DNA from: Celoporthe dispersa | Taxonomy: Eukaryota > Ascomycota > Sordariomycetes > Diaporthales > Cryphonectriaceae | Length of the DNA: 64,000 nt | Assembly (NCBI GenBank): GCA_016584495.1 | Contig: WAID01000005.1 | Coordinates: 620,501 to 684,500 of the forward strand | Reading direction: 5' to 3' | Shown: one piece after another, positions 44,851-58,200 of the stretch | Layout of the letters: the number at the start of each line of letters is the position of its first letter | How positions within the stretch are numbered: the first letter of the stretch is position 1 | Notes under the pieces: generated by a model | Told to the model about the DNA's origin: nothing | Seen by the model: only the letters and a program-made list of their open reading frames with translations | Database searches by the model: none | Translations under genes and position numbers: made by a program

Positions 44851-46240
44851 TTAGATGGAGAATTTCTTGTTTAGCACATCCAGTGCCCTCGCGTCCTCGT
44901 GGAAGCCCATCGCCGCCAGGCCCGTCTGCGAGCCCGAACCGCCGTTGCCAGTCCCCCGCGGGCTGCTCGTGGCGCTGCTGCTGCCGGGGTTGGCGCTGTT
45001 GGGCTCAGAGTCCGTGTGCGCCGGGTGCAGGAGGGCAGACAGGCTGGCCTTGTTGTTGTTGCTACCGCTGCCGGACCCAGAGACCGGTGGAGACTGCGAG
45101 AGGGCCCTCGGGGGCGGTGTCGACGAGCTGCCGCTGTGGGGGGCGGGGACGGCCGGCAGGGGCCCGGGCATGGTTCTTCCGGGGCCTCCTCCTGTTGCTG
45201 GTGCCGGTGCCTGCGCGAACTGCAGGTGCTGTGGCCGTGGCGACTCCTCCTTGATGCGCACCTGGGCCAGGTAGGGCGATGTGTGCGCTGCTGGCGCCGG
45301 CGCCTGGCTGCTGCTGTTGTAAGGCGGCAGGATAGGCGGTGTCACGCGCGGCTGGGCGGACGCGGGCGGAGGCAGGGCAGGTCGCGGGTCATAGAGGTGG
45401 GGAGGCGGCGGTGGTCCGGCCATGTAGTGCGGGTGTGGTGGGTAGGGCGCGTGCGGGTGGACGTGGTGAGGGTGTGGGAGCGGTGCTGGGGGGTAGTGGC
45501 CCGTGACTGTGTAGTGGCTGTAGGGAGGCGTTGCTACCGGCGATGGTGGCCAGCCCGGGTATGGCTGCTGTGCGTACTGCGGGTGGTACGCTGCCGGGTG
45601 GTGTGGCGGCGGCGGCGGCGGCGGGTGTGGGTATGTGGCCATGGGTGTCCTCGTCGTCGCGGGCACGGGCTGGTCGTTCATGCTGGACTCTGGGTACATG
45701 CCCTTGACGGGCACGATCTGCCTGAGGCTGGGGTCGGTGCTGGGCTGTGGCAGCTCGGGCTCGCTGGGGGTGCGGCCGCGAGTAGTATGAGATGAGGTGG
45801 AGGTGCTGGCCCTGCGAGGTGGTGATGCTGAAGGACTGCTTCATGAGGCCGTCCGCCTTGTACCGGTAGCCGTCGGGCTCGCCGTCATCAGAGACATCGT
45901 CGCTGCCACGACCCGAGTCTGGCGTCTTGCCGGCGCTCCTCCTCGACGTGCCGAAACCACCGCCCCGCTTGCCCTCCATCTCGCGGTAGGTGAGAAAGCT
46001 GCCCGAGACCCTGCTTGCGCTCCACGACTTCCCGTCTGTCCACCGCCGCATGCCGGCCTCCCTCTCGTCCCACACGAATACTGATCCGGACCGGATCGAC
46101 TGCCGCTCCTTCTCGGACAACCTGCGCTGCACACGTGGCAGCAGGCCTAGTCTGCAGGCCTCGAACAGCTTGATTGCGTCTGCGGGTGTCCGCACTATGC
46201 CGTGATAAGTCTCCATCATGTTATTCTGTCGCACAGCCAT
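44851..46240 (-). CDS. pac2: WOPR-domain transcriptional regulator, Gti1/Pac2 family (Pac2 type)
   Basis: ATG 46240 gives MAVRQNNMMETYHGIVRTP, the start of the WOPR domain. Conserved blocks follow: DAIKLFEACRLGLLPRVQRR, SGSVFVWDEREAGMRRWTDGKSWS, SRVSGSFLTYREMEGKR, and the second half LMKQSFSITTSQGQHLHLISYY. These match the Pac2 branch rather than the Wor1/Ryp1/Sge1 branch, which has a different RWTDG context. The C-terminal half is rich in Pro, His, Ser and Gln, ending ALDVLNKKFSI. Just after SYYSRPHP one extra base in a C5 run (45766-45770 on plus, as G) breaks the frame; the other frame resumes SEPELPQPSTDPSLRQIVPVKG to the stop at 44851. Since the flanks are conserved, a sequencing indel is likely. 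Family members are DNA-binding master regulators of morphology and development. Confidence 0.88.
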
Positions 46241-49200
46241 CGACGGGTGTCTTGGGAGCGTGTTGTGTGTATGTGAGGTTGTGACACCTTACGCGGATGA
46301 CGGTGTCGAGAGAGTAAGAAGAAGGATGAAGGAGGGGGTGGGAAGGAGGAGGATGAATGAAAAGGAAGGGAAGGGGGTTAAGAAGAATAAGGTAGGAGAA
46401 AAAGGTTGTTTGATCGTCAGGACTTTGGCTGCTGGGTTTAGTTATGAGGTGCGGGCAAGCCAGGTCGACGTTCTAAATAGGGATTTAAAAAAAAAAAAAA
46501 AAGAAAGAAAGAAGAAAGAGTGCCACAAGAAGAAGTCTATATGGCCCCCCGGATCTGGTAGAGGGAGTGTGGATCCACCATCCAGACGAGAAAGCTTGAA
46601 ATATAGTTGCTGTGCGGCGGCGGCACCCAAAAAACCCTGGTCCTGCAACTCAGGAGGAGCCAAGGCTTGCGCGGCGCTGGGGAATATCGCCCCACCGGGA
46701 TAGAAACAACACGGATGATCGGCCTAGCAGCTGACAGGGGCTGTAATGAACAGGCTCGGATCGAGTGGCCAGTCCTCCGATCTTCCGAGGCTGCGGCGGA
46801 AATAGACTCTTGTGTCGTTATGGTAGTACGTGGGGAGGCGTTTCGACTATTGTGGCTTATCCTCTCTGTCTTGTTCTTCTCTTTTTTTTCTTCTTTTTTT
46901 TCTCTTTCTCTCTCCAGGCGTCTACTCGCTGTAGATCAGTACGGCCGAGATATATGGGTTCTGTTTTAATACGAAGGAGGCGCTGTCAGCTTGCGTAAAC
47001 CCAGCCGAGGTCTTGAGGAGGAGCGACGATGAATATAAGGCAGCTGTCAACCAACTATGGCAGACGAGACCACTGCCCCGGTTCCCAACTCGGGATATAA
47101 AAGTGTGAGACAGCGTGTTTTTTTTTTCTTTCTTTTCTTTTTTTCTTGGGAACAGACAGAAAAAGCAAAGCCCGCCCTTCCCAAGAAAAAAAAAAACAGA
47201 ATATAGACAAGTGCTGTAGGTCGGGTGAGCCAACGGTGCTGATGTGCCATGCATGAAGAAAGAAAAAAAAAGGGTCCTCCAGGAGGCCCAACAGGGCGTC
47301 AAAACTTTGACGTACAACTTTGGGCTGATGCTTGTTGGTGCGTTGGTTGGGCAAAGGGTGATGGTGTGAGATACAAGAGGCACAGACGGTGGGCTCGGGG
47401 CCACAAAAGAACAGACGATGTGTGCTGCTCCTGGCCGGGTCGTGTGTGTGCAGTCCTGACACACCACACTCCAGATGCGCCCATACAAGGGAACCACATT
47501 GTCATGCCCACAGCCCTGAGGAGACGACACGCAATGCACGGCACTAGCCGTGGACTAGCATAGCAGAGTTAAAGGTACTACGTAGCGGAGTTGACTCGTG
47601 AGGACAGGGAGAGGGTGAGGAGGGAAGAAGAATAATCATCCCAAAAAAAAAAAAAAAAGGGCACCGGGCTTGTTCAGCGGCCATACATCCTGGGCAGCCC
47701 ACACACCCACCGTAGTGCAGGTGAGAGAGAGTGAGCAACCATGGCGACGCCTCCGCAAAAAGATACCCATAGTACAGTAGTGCATGTACCATAGGTACTC
47801 TGGGCCCTGGCCTGGGCCTGGTCTGGCTTTGTGCCCTGGGCCTGCCCTATGCACACCAAGCCTTGTCCGACCCATGCCGCAGGGGGGGGAGGGGGGAGGG
47901 GAGGAAGGTGGGTTTGGTGTTGTACCGCAGCCCATGTGGGTACGTATTTCCGTACTCGATGAGGATAGTCCAGTGAGAGGGAGAGAGAGAGGGTCACCGA
48001 GGACTGGGTGCGATTGTGTGACCTCCAACCCCCCCCCTGGTAGGGCCACCAGCGAGATGGGGGACCCAGGACGGGTGAAGATCATCGTACTATGGCACAG
48101 AACTGGGGGCAGCGCAGGGCATCAGGAGCCAAAGGATCGCTCCTGAGTTGATAAGGTTGTGTGTGTGTGTATGTGTGTGTGTGTGTGTGTGGTTGGTGTG
48201 TGTTCGTGATCAGTCAGGGCTGCCACGCGCCGTTCGCAAATTCCTGCGAGCGACTGCCGCAGCCCTTGGGCAAAAACGGGGGGTCTAAAAAAGAACGGAT
48301 CTTGTCATGTGTCTCGTGGCGGCAGGAGATGATGGTAACAGGGCAGCCAAGGGTGTGTGGGCAAGGCGTCGCGATGAGGTTCCAGACAGAGAGACCCCGT
48401 CCCCAGTTTGGCTCGGGTGACCTCTTATTCCCGAGATACGGGCTGAGTGGGAGGACGCGTGTGTAGGCGTCGAGTTCCCCAAGTCGCAGACCGGAAAGGG
48501 GGTGCGGCGCCAAAAGATGAGACGGGTCCGGATTCCACTCTCTCTCTCTCTCTCTGTCTCCCGAAAGCAACAAAAAAAGAGCCGGTAGCCGAGGTCGACG
48601 GACAGCTGCAGACGGAAGCCCAAAAGTGGTCTCCAGTGTGTGTGTATGTGTGTTTTGTGTGCTCAGAGGGTATCATGAAGTGCTTGCGAGGCATCTCGTC
48701 ATGTGATGATGCACTACCAGGGGAGAAAAGGGTACCCAGACAGGGCGTGATGATGAGACGTGGCTGCAGTAAGGCAAGGGAAGGAGAAGTGGGTGGGTGT
48801 GAGGGGGAGTGGAACACACGCATGATGGCGCCATTGGACACGCATGCGGTGCAGAGCCAAACAAGACTCTCTCGAGGCACAAGCAGTTGAGAACGTACCC
48901 GGTGTGGTTGGTCTCTCCCGAATTCGGATGAGATGCCGCGACAAAAAAAAAATATTGTTTTTTTTTTTCTGGCGTCGACAGGAACGGCTGGCGACTGACG
49001 TGTGCTGAGACGTTTAAAGCTGATGTGAGGCTGTCGCGGAATTTTTAAGGTTAATCTATTTTTTGATATACCACCCACCCCCGCTGGGCCTAATCGAGCC
49101 GAGCTGTGAGCTGGAGCTGGGTAAAAGGGTCGAGTCCGAACCCGCCGTAGGAGACCTCAGGATCTGGATGCTGGATGGCGTCTCGTGGCCTCTACTCAGA

Positions 49201-52200
49201 GCAATCGTCTTCTTTTTCCGCCCAATCAAGACTCCTCGCCGTCGATGTGAGGTGGTGAAGAGAAGGGGGTAGAGAAGTTGGGTGGTAGGGCAGTGGGAAC
49301 AAAGAAAAAGAAGTGAAAAAAAAAATTCGGGACCCCGGAGCAGGGCTGAGCAGCTGGGATAAATAAGATATGGATGAAGCCAAAGGGAGAGGCGAAGAGA
49401 ATACGAGACGGACGGGTGGTTTACGTCGAGGCACTAATAAGTTAAACAGTCGAACGGGCCCTACCCCAGAGTTAGTAAACAGTCTTTGTCTTGTATCCGC
49501 AAGACATCGTAAGAAGCTTGAAGAGGGGTCTGCATCTCAGGTGTAGTAACCCAGAAGGGGAACGTTGGAGTGAGAAGAGGAGGAGAGAGGAACCGGGGGG
49601 GGGCTGGGCTGTGCTCATCCAACCAAGCAGAACAGCCAGCCAGGATCTCATGACTGGGCTGTTGGGAGGGGGGATGGATGACCTATGCAGCTGGGCGCCC
49701 CACTGCCTGCTATGCTGTCCACGCTGGGAGCCGTGAGGGCAGTGGGGTCTGGGTGGATAAATGCTTCAAAAATAAGAGTACGCCATGGTGCCACGGTGAG
49801 GATAAGTCATACCAACAGTGCCAGTGCCAGTGGATCGGTCGTCCTGGTGAGTCGCATCAGGTATACCCAAATTAGGTGATGGGGATTTCTTCGTCTTGTT
49901 TCTTTCTCTCTGTCGTGGTTCTTTTTCTGTCTTGTTTCAGACAAGAGATAGACGACAGGACAAAAATAGAGGTGCCCACCACCTCCTTGCGTTGTTGTTG
50001 TTATTGTTGTTGGAGGTTGCGGCTGAGGTTTTTGTGGTCTCCTGGGAAGGGAAAGAACGCTGACGTTAATGACATGACACGTCCGGAATGTGGGCGTCGT
50101 CACCTCGACATCGCGCCTGCCGCCGCCCACTTCTTGTTTCCTTTTCTTTGTCCCTCCTTCTTTCCTCTTCTCTCTCCTCATCCCAGGGCCGCCTGAACTC
50201 ACCTCTGAGGATCGCAAGGTCCCAAGCCTTGCCACCACAGCTTCGGCCCTATCTTGTGAGGCCGAGCCCAAGCCTCTGCGCGGATCTGGATCTACCCTCG
50301 AGGAAGTCACGGCCGACGTGCACATGGGCTACCATGCCACACGCCCTCGGTCTCTCCTCCGCCGCCGGTCTGGGTCTTGAGCTGGTTCCGGCCCAGGGCC
50401 AGTCGAGAGAACGACCGAAAACCTCCCCGTCGCCGCCCCCTCTCTGGCCAGCTCTTGCGCGTCCCGGCCTCCCCTGCCCTCCCCCCTCCCTTCTGAGCCG
50501 TCAGAGGCTTGGACAAAGGGGCTTCCCGTCGTCGTCGAAGCCCGGTTTGGTGCTGGCCCCCGACTCGCGTCTGCTGGGCTGGGGATCGTATCTCCGTCGG
50601 CTCGATACTGGATTGGCCGGGCGCGCGCGGGTCTTGGGGAAAAAGGTTAAATCTGGATATGGAATCTTTGCTTACTACTAGTAACTATGGTATAACCCGT
50701 GCGGTATATGATATGTACTATAGCACCGGGCAGCCTGAGCTTGTCGTGCCTTTTTTTTCTTTCTTCTTTTTAGGCACCGTCCCCGTCTGAGATTGATCGA
50801 CGTGCTGGCCAGGGGACCACCCTCGCTAGAAACCCCCTTGAACCCTGACTGCCGACGTCAAGCCTTATGTGGGCAGCAGACGTGGATCCAGGTAAGTTTG
50901 GGTAACGCTGCACCGAGAACAGCAGTCTTCGGGCCTGCTGGGCTATGCAGGGCGGCAGGAGAGGGCGAAAGGGGAAGAAGGGGGGGGGGGCACACTTTGA
51001 TTCAGACCGCCCAGAGGGCTGGGCGCGCGGATCTCCGAAACCTAGTGCTAACAACAGAAGAAGAAGGGGAAGAAAAAAAAATAAATTGTACGTTCTTTTT
51101 TGGGTTTTCCTCTGTGTTCCTGGTCAAACCCCCCAGCTTTTCGATCCAGATCAGGCTCTGGAATGTCCAGGCTGGGAAGAGACAAGGATGTCTTGACGTC
51201 TTTTTTTGATATTATGTCTGTGTGTCTGTACGCATGGCAGAGCAGCTCTGTCGAAGCACGAGTCGGGTTGTCTCTGCCCTGAGGGCTGTATGTACTGATC
51301 GGCAATGTCGGCTCGGAGGATGGTGGTCTGCCAAGCAACACGGCAGGTTTTTTTTTTTGGGGGGGGGGCTGGAAGAAGTCGACAGGAAGGGGAGATTGCA
51401 ATGATGCGTCCTGCGAACAAAACGTCCGCGTCAGCATCAATGCTAGTCGCAGCGGTCGGGACGGGCTGTTTAGGCAGAAATGGGGATGGTCTCAAGTCAA
51501 AAACTTAGACCAAGCCTCCTTACAAAGGTGAAAGGGGGGAGAGAGGGGAGGGGAGAGAGAGAGGGAGAGCGTGTGTGCGTGTGCGAAGGAGATGAGAGAG
51601 ATGAGGCCAAGACAAGGTTAAGAACCTTAAGAGAAACGCCGAGCGAGGCTACCATAGTATAGCCCCCGACGGGATGATAACGATGATACATGCATGCCTT
51701 CTTCATTTATTTCGTCACCACAGCCTCCTCCCCGTGTTCTCCGTACGCTCGAGGCAGTGGGTGCTCGGATCATGCCAAGCAGGGCGAGGTCGATGCCCAG
51801 ATGCTGTAGTACCTCTTGTTATGGTACAACAACACGAGCTACTGAGCCTGTTCGTACACCTGTACCGGTACGTACGGTATTTGTGGTGTCACTCGCGCCG
51901 TCTCTACCTTTTTTTTCTTCTTTTCCATTCTCTTTCTTTCTTGTCTTCCTTATCCTCCTGATAGACAGACAGATTGGCAGGATGAACCGACGTGACAATT
52001 TGAAATTCCCCCTCCAAAAACAAAAATTAATATATATAGACTATGCTTGGCTTGCTTTCATCTTGGCCTTGGCTTCTCCTTAGCGGCAGCCTCCAGCAAT
52101 CCAGCTGACCGAATCGACGAGCCGCTGCCAAGACAAACTAACAAATAACCTTCTTTTGCCATGTCTGCCGCCCCCGGTGCACACACCACCCTGGGCACCC

Positions 52201-55200
52201 AAGACACAAGACTTTCCCCATCCCTGCCTGCCTACCTCCCTTCCTCTATTCTCCCCCCTCCCCCCCTTCTCTCTTCTTATTATTGCAGTGATGATCCTGT
52301 TCTCAAAAGTGCCACTTCTTATATAGCAACAGGATTTATTGTTTTCCGACAATGTCTTGAGTCAGACGGTGGCGCATGGTGGAGTACTCTGGGGTATGCA
52401 GCGTCTCTATTCCTCCTCCCACCCCTTTTTCTTCTGTTTCTACACATGATGGAGGAGAACATCCAAAAAGAAAAGAAGAAAAAAAAGAAGGGCAACTGGC
52501 TCGGGTAAAACAGCACAAATGTTGTGGCAAAGTGGACCAATTTCCCCCCATCGTCGCCATCACGAGACGGAAACCAGATTGAGGTGAGATACAGTGAGAT
52601 TGCTAACCAGGTGTGGTTCGCCCTGTCAAATCAGAAGAGAAAGAAAGAAAGAAAAAAAAAATACAGAAAAGAATTCCCACGCAGCCACGGTCGCTACCCG
52701 TTTTTTGGTATCTTATTCGCCACCCAGCATGTCGGTACCAGGAGATCGATCTCGTCTATGCAGAGAGCCTCTCGATGTCGTGTATCCCGCACACACACAC
52801 ACACACACACCCACCCACCCCCGGCTCCCTGATTTTTCGGTATCGAGTTCGGTTACCACGGCACGCCCGGGTGTAGACTACGGTACTATAGTATGTATGT
52901 ATTAACCTGCTCATGACTGAACCCCCAACCCCTCTTTGGGCTGCGGAATAAATAGCACCTTTTTCTTTTGTGTTGTTGGTGCCCCGACAGCGGAGACGAG
53001 AGGGGAAGAAAAGCGGATTTGGAATCCTTCTCTGAGTGAACGGGTGAGACAGGGTCCAACGTGCATGGTCTGCGGTGGTGGATGGCGCCGTGAGGGTCGA
53101 GGGGGCCATGCAGGTGAGACGGTGCGAAGGCTTGTGGCCCCCCCTTTCCATCCGCCATAATTCAGCTCTGCGCGCGTGCTCATTCTTCTTGGGGCAACAA
53201 CATTGGGGGAACACACCAACACTCGCACAATACACCTACACAAGGTGCTTGGGCCGCAATTCGCCGAAGACGCCCCGGGACTTAGCTCCGTGATCACTCG
53301 TCTTTATGTGTGTGTGTGTATGCCTCATCATCACTTCTCACCTTTGGGGGACAGGAGAGAGGGGCAGGGCACGTGTCGTGTCTATCTCACCCAGTTTCTC
53401 ACGGTAAGCAGGTTGGTGGTGATGATCCGCCCATGACCTCGGACACAAGCTAAGCTCTGTGGAGAGGTTATTGGCCCACACACAAGAAAAGAGAGAGAGA
53501 GAGAGAGAGTCACGAGCGTGCACAAAAACGCATGTATCATCCCGAGACCGTCATCTCGCGCGCAGATGACCGAAGAAGAAGAAGAAGAAAGAAAGAAAAA
53601 AGCAACCGTCGTCGGCCCAGGTACGAATGCTGATCAGAAGCCTGGCTCGTGAGTTCCCATCTCTCTCTCCCTCCTCTCTGCGTCAGTGTGGGGTCACACA
53701 GACAGCTCGCGTATTGTGGTTGTGGTGGTTTAGCAGCAGGCCCTTTCAGCCAAGGGATACACACAAACGAGAGAGAAATTCTTCCCGCTCTTGCGTTCGA
53801 GACATGCGATCTGACACGTTCCACCCGTCAACGTTTCTTGGTGGCATCTCTTTGTGTAGAGGGATTGGGGACCGGGGGGTTTTCTCTTGAATGAGTCGAA
53901 ATTCCCGAGAGAGAGAACGACGGGGGACACGAACAGCAGCCTCGGAGCCCCCCTGTGCTACTCTGGCGCGTGTAGAGCTGTGTAGGCCGGGGGGGGGCTC
54001 TGTCTAGAGCGAGCGAGACAGACGATCGACTGCCTCACCAGGGCAAGTCAATGCTGCTCATTACCTGGACGAGCAAGCCATCAGACTGTCAATCTGCGGC
54101 GGAAACGCCGCGCCTGTGGAACAAAAGATTGGCGAACGCACGTATCCCCACCGAAAGAAAAGGGTAAGTAAGTTAAACCAGGCAGGAAGGAGCCTTCCCC
54201 CGTCCCCTCCTTTAGCACAGTGAATTCCAGGCAGGGACACCCCAATGCGGAATGGCATGTGCAGATGAACTAAAAGCCCCTAGCGCTGGTTCGTTCCCTC
54301 CTTCTTTTTTTTTCTTTTTTCTTGATCATGTTTAAAATCAAGCGTCTTTTTCTGGGGACTCTGGAATTGATCGCCCCTTCTTCTCGGGTGGGTCCGTCTT
54401 GATGAGGGACTCGTAAGCTCTTTGCTTCCCCCCCACCCACCACCTGCGGAATTACTGGGCTGGGCTGGGGCTGCCTGGCTTGGCTCGTCAACTCTCTCTC
54501 TCTCTCTCTCTATCTCGTCTTTTTTCGTGCCTGTGATGTGTAATGTCGTCTTCGTGTCTGCAAAGACTCAGCATCTCGTCTCACCGTGAATCCTTATCGT
54601 CCAGAGAGAGAAAAGAAGAGGGAAAAGGATGGTTGCATGGCAAGACCACAGCCTGCTGACGCGTCATGCTAACCCTTCTCGAGTGTTTGGGATCTATCAT
54701 TCATTCCTTCTCCCCTCCCCCCCCCTCCCTTGAGACATGTTTAGGAGTTGCACGGTATTCCCGCCGTACGACTGCCCCAGCCCACACACACACACACATT
54801 TTTTTTTTTTTTTGTACAGTAGGGTTCTTGCGCACGAGTGGGCTCGAGTCGACATCCTTCGTCCGAAAAGGGAACAAGAGGACACGAGAGAGAAAAAAGA
54901 GAGAGAGGGTGTCACACACAGCGGTCCTTTTATTTTCCCCACTCCTGCTTCGTCTTCTTCTTCCCCCCACGAGCCCTGCTCGGGGACAAGAGTGTGATAC
55001 GTCATGCAGTCCGAAAAGAAGGGCCGCGGCTTCATCCTCTCTTGTATCTTTCCCTCACGTCACTCCCGTCCCGGGCATCGGCATTACGGCCCTTCTGGAG
55101 ACGGAGGCGGCGGCGTTGTGATCCTGTCGTACGTACCGGGCCAAGAGAAAAAGGATCGAGGGTTCTACTATTGCACTGAATGAATCTATCACGGACACTG

Positions 55201-58200
55201 CCGGTGGGAAGAAGGGGAGGGAGCTGGGGTCATTTGTGTGTGCATGTGTGTGTGCATGTGTCCCGTGGGGTCCGCTTTCTCTTCCTTCGCTGTGCTGTGC
55301 TGTGCTGTGCTTTTCGTACCCCCACGCCATGCCCGAGTTTTTCTCTTCTTCTTTTTCTTCGTACGACATTGCACAGCGCCTGAGCTCATTCATCATCCCT
55401 GAGGGGTGAGCGTAAGAGACAGCTCCTACACCCACCGGGTCAACAGGCCCCCTCTTTCTCTCCCCGCCAGGTCGTTTACAGGCTGGGTCGGCGCAGGGCT
55501 GAAGAGAGGCCGCAGCTTCGCTGTGTGTGTGGAGGGTCGCTTGTCGCAGAAATGAACGCCAATATAAGTGAAATACTTGGCACAGAGGAGGCTCCGTGGG
55601 ATTTTCCTTCCCCATCAGGCACCGAGAGTGGAACAAAAGTCTGACTTCCTACACATCCCTTCCTAAGCCAATATAAGCTTATTTGATGTGTATTTCCGTG
55701 GTTCGAACCCAGACACTCCCTTGTCGATCATGGACTGATTTTTTTTCTTCTTTCTCTTTTTCATGGTACCGGTCAGCCTCATCAAAGATACCAGAGTACA
55801 GTAACCCGTGAATACACCGATGATTGGCGATGCTTATTGAAGATCTCCCTTCTGATGGTGAGGCTGGCGTTAGTTAGTCAGTGCTCATATCACACACATC
55901 ACATCATACGGTTACATATGATCAGTCGTGTAGCTGGCGAGCCTATTCATTGGAGGGAAGGGCGTCGCCACGGTAAGATTGACCCCACGCAGGAGCGGAC
56001 CTGCTTCCCAGACAGACAGAGACGGAAAGCATGGGCTGTCAGCTAACAGACAAGGTGACCAGGCAGAAGGGGAGAAAGAAACAAACCCCCCCCCCCCCCC
56101 GCGGTTTATGTAACACCAAAGAAGCGGCTGGGCTGGGCTGGGCTGGGCTGGGGCAAGACATGCACACACACCCCGTCGTCCAAAGAAGGTTGACTTGCAT
56201 CCCCGGGAGGCGCGGTTTGAGCCACCCCGATCAGCGCTGGAACCTTATGTATGAGCTTAATTGGCGAGCTTAAATTTCTCTTCCCGCCTTGCCGCCCCAA
56301 CCACTCTGCTGTAATGCAGTGCCATGTCATGGTCCATGGACCCATCTATGGATCTGGTTGCTAGGCCTTTCTCTCTAGGAGAGGGAAATAAGAAGAAGAA
56401 GAAGAAGAAGGAGAGGAAGAAAGCAAGGCCCTCCCTCCCCTCCCCTCCCCCCCTCAAAAAAAGAAGACAAAACATGGAGATCCATTCTATCCTGATGCTC
56501 GACGTATACTGCAGCAGGATGCCGAAGATCAAAATCAGGGCCAAGTCGCAGTGGGCGGGTGGACCTGACTGGACCAACTTACCCACACCGAAAACAACAG
56601 AGTCTCCTCTTTTATGAGCTTGCGCGTGATTTTTTTTCTTTTCTTTCTTCCTGGTAAGCCGGCAAAGAAAGAAAAAATCAAAAAAGAGAGAGAGAGAAGG
56701 CTGTCTCGGTGATGCGTCGGGCGTAAGAAAATCATGGTTGTGTTCATCACTCATGATCATCATCTTCATCTTCTTCTTCATGCGTAATTCAAAGTACTAC
56801 CCACACATATACCCTCCTGGCCTCTCCTGGGACGATCTTCTGACCCCCCTCCCTCCCTTCTTTGACCGAGAGACAAGCTTTGGCCCTTGGGAGGAGAACC
56901 TGCCTGCCCAGGTGGCTTCCGTGTTCCTTTCTCCTCCTCGACTGCGCGGCAGGTCATATCTCGGTCAATTCCCGATCGGGACGCTCGCAAGAAAGAAAAT
57001 CACAGAAAATTCGCACCCGACTTACGTGCCCCATGAGCAGGTTAGCAGGGAGCCGGGGAGGGGGTAAGCTTACCTGCCACCCACACACCACCCTCGCGGT
57101 GATATGTGTGTGCAGATGATTATGTGGCCCAAAGAAGGAAATGTAGAGAAAAGGGATAAATGAGTAATCAATGGTAAGGGTACTTTTTTTTTTTTAACTT
57201 TCTTTTTTCCCACACTGGAATTGCTTTTTCTTCTTTCACTCTCGAGGCACCTTGCCGCAGCCTTCGGAATGTGGGCGCGCGAACCGGGAGAGGTCCCATC
57301 CGGGTGCGTGTGTGGGCGGGATGGAATCCACGGGTCCCCCGCCCAAGCGCCGCCTGTCGTTTCGTTTTTTTGTCGATGACACGACAATGAGAGACGAGGG
57401 AGGGCTTACGTATCCCCATACCCATTGTCTTATATACATGGCAAGATATGCTATTTGTCTTGGCGGCCGACCAACAACATATTATATTATTATTTTGTGT
57501 TATTTTTGTTGTCGCGCTGGGTCGGGTGGTTTATTTTATTTCCTGTTGGCTGGGTCGGGGCTGCGTAATCCACCGGCGTGTCCCACAATCAAACCATGGA
57601 TGCGTAGTAAGTTTCTTGATCATCATCATCATCATCAGCCATCAAACAAGGGAGGGATGGGAGGTCCCGGGGCTAGCCTGGAGGCCTGGAGAGCACACCC
57701 CGCGGGAGGGAGACGGGGGCCCGTTACGCTGCCACGACCCTCGCAGAGAAGATCGGTTGGGTGTAATAAGGCTGTCTCGGACCAGACGCCGGCCCAGCAG
57801 ACGATGGATGGGATGGTGTGCAGCGTGAGTGGACGGACGGGTGACTACTAGGAGTTATACGCCGGTCTCAAAGAGAGAGAGAAAAGTCGGGGTATACAAA
57901 TCTGCAATACCTGCCCTCGTGTGTCCGCCAAAATCCAAGCAGCAAGTTGATTCGAGTATCGTCATTCTTCTTACCTTGCCTATACTTTGTTTTTTTCCTC
58001 CTTTTTCTTCTGATTTTCTCCTATCAAGTGAGGCTTACAAACATGGTCCGCGACAGTGACGAAGGCTAGGGAGCCTCCTCGGATGTCATGAATCTCTTCT
58101 ATCTTGTCTTGCACGGGTTGTGGGCTACCTCGGCTTGCAAACCAGGTAGATAAAATAAACAATACGCACCACACCCTCTCTCCTTCAAGCCGTACCACGA

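Noticed and set aside
55700..55710. GGTTCGAACCC as the B box of a tRNA gene
   Set aside because: The bases around it do not form a five-pair T stem and no matching acceptor or anticodon arm can be folded upstream.
57252..57851. A 199-codon plus-strand frame as a gene
   Set aside because: It contains translated microsatellite (His run) and T-rich DNA with no conserved motif; another frame is open over most of it.
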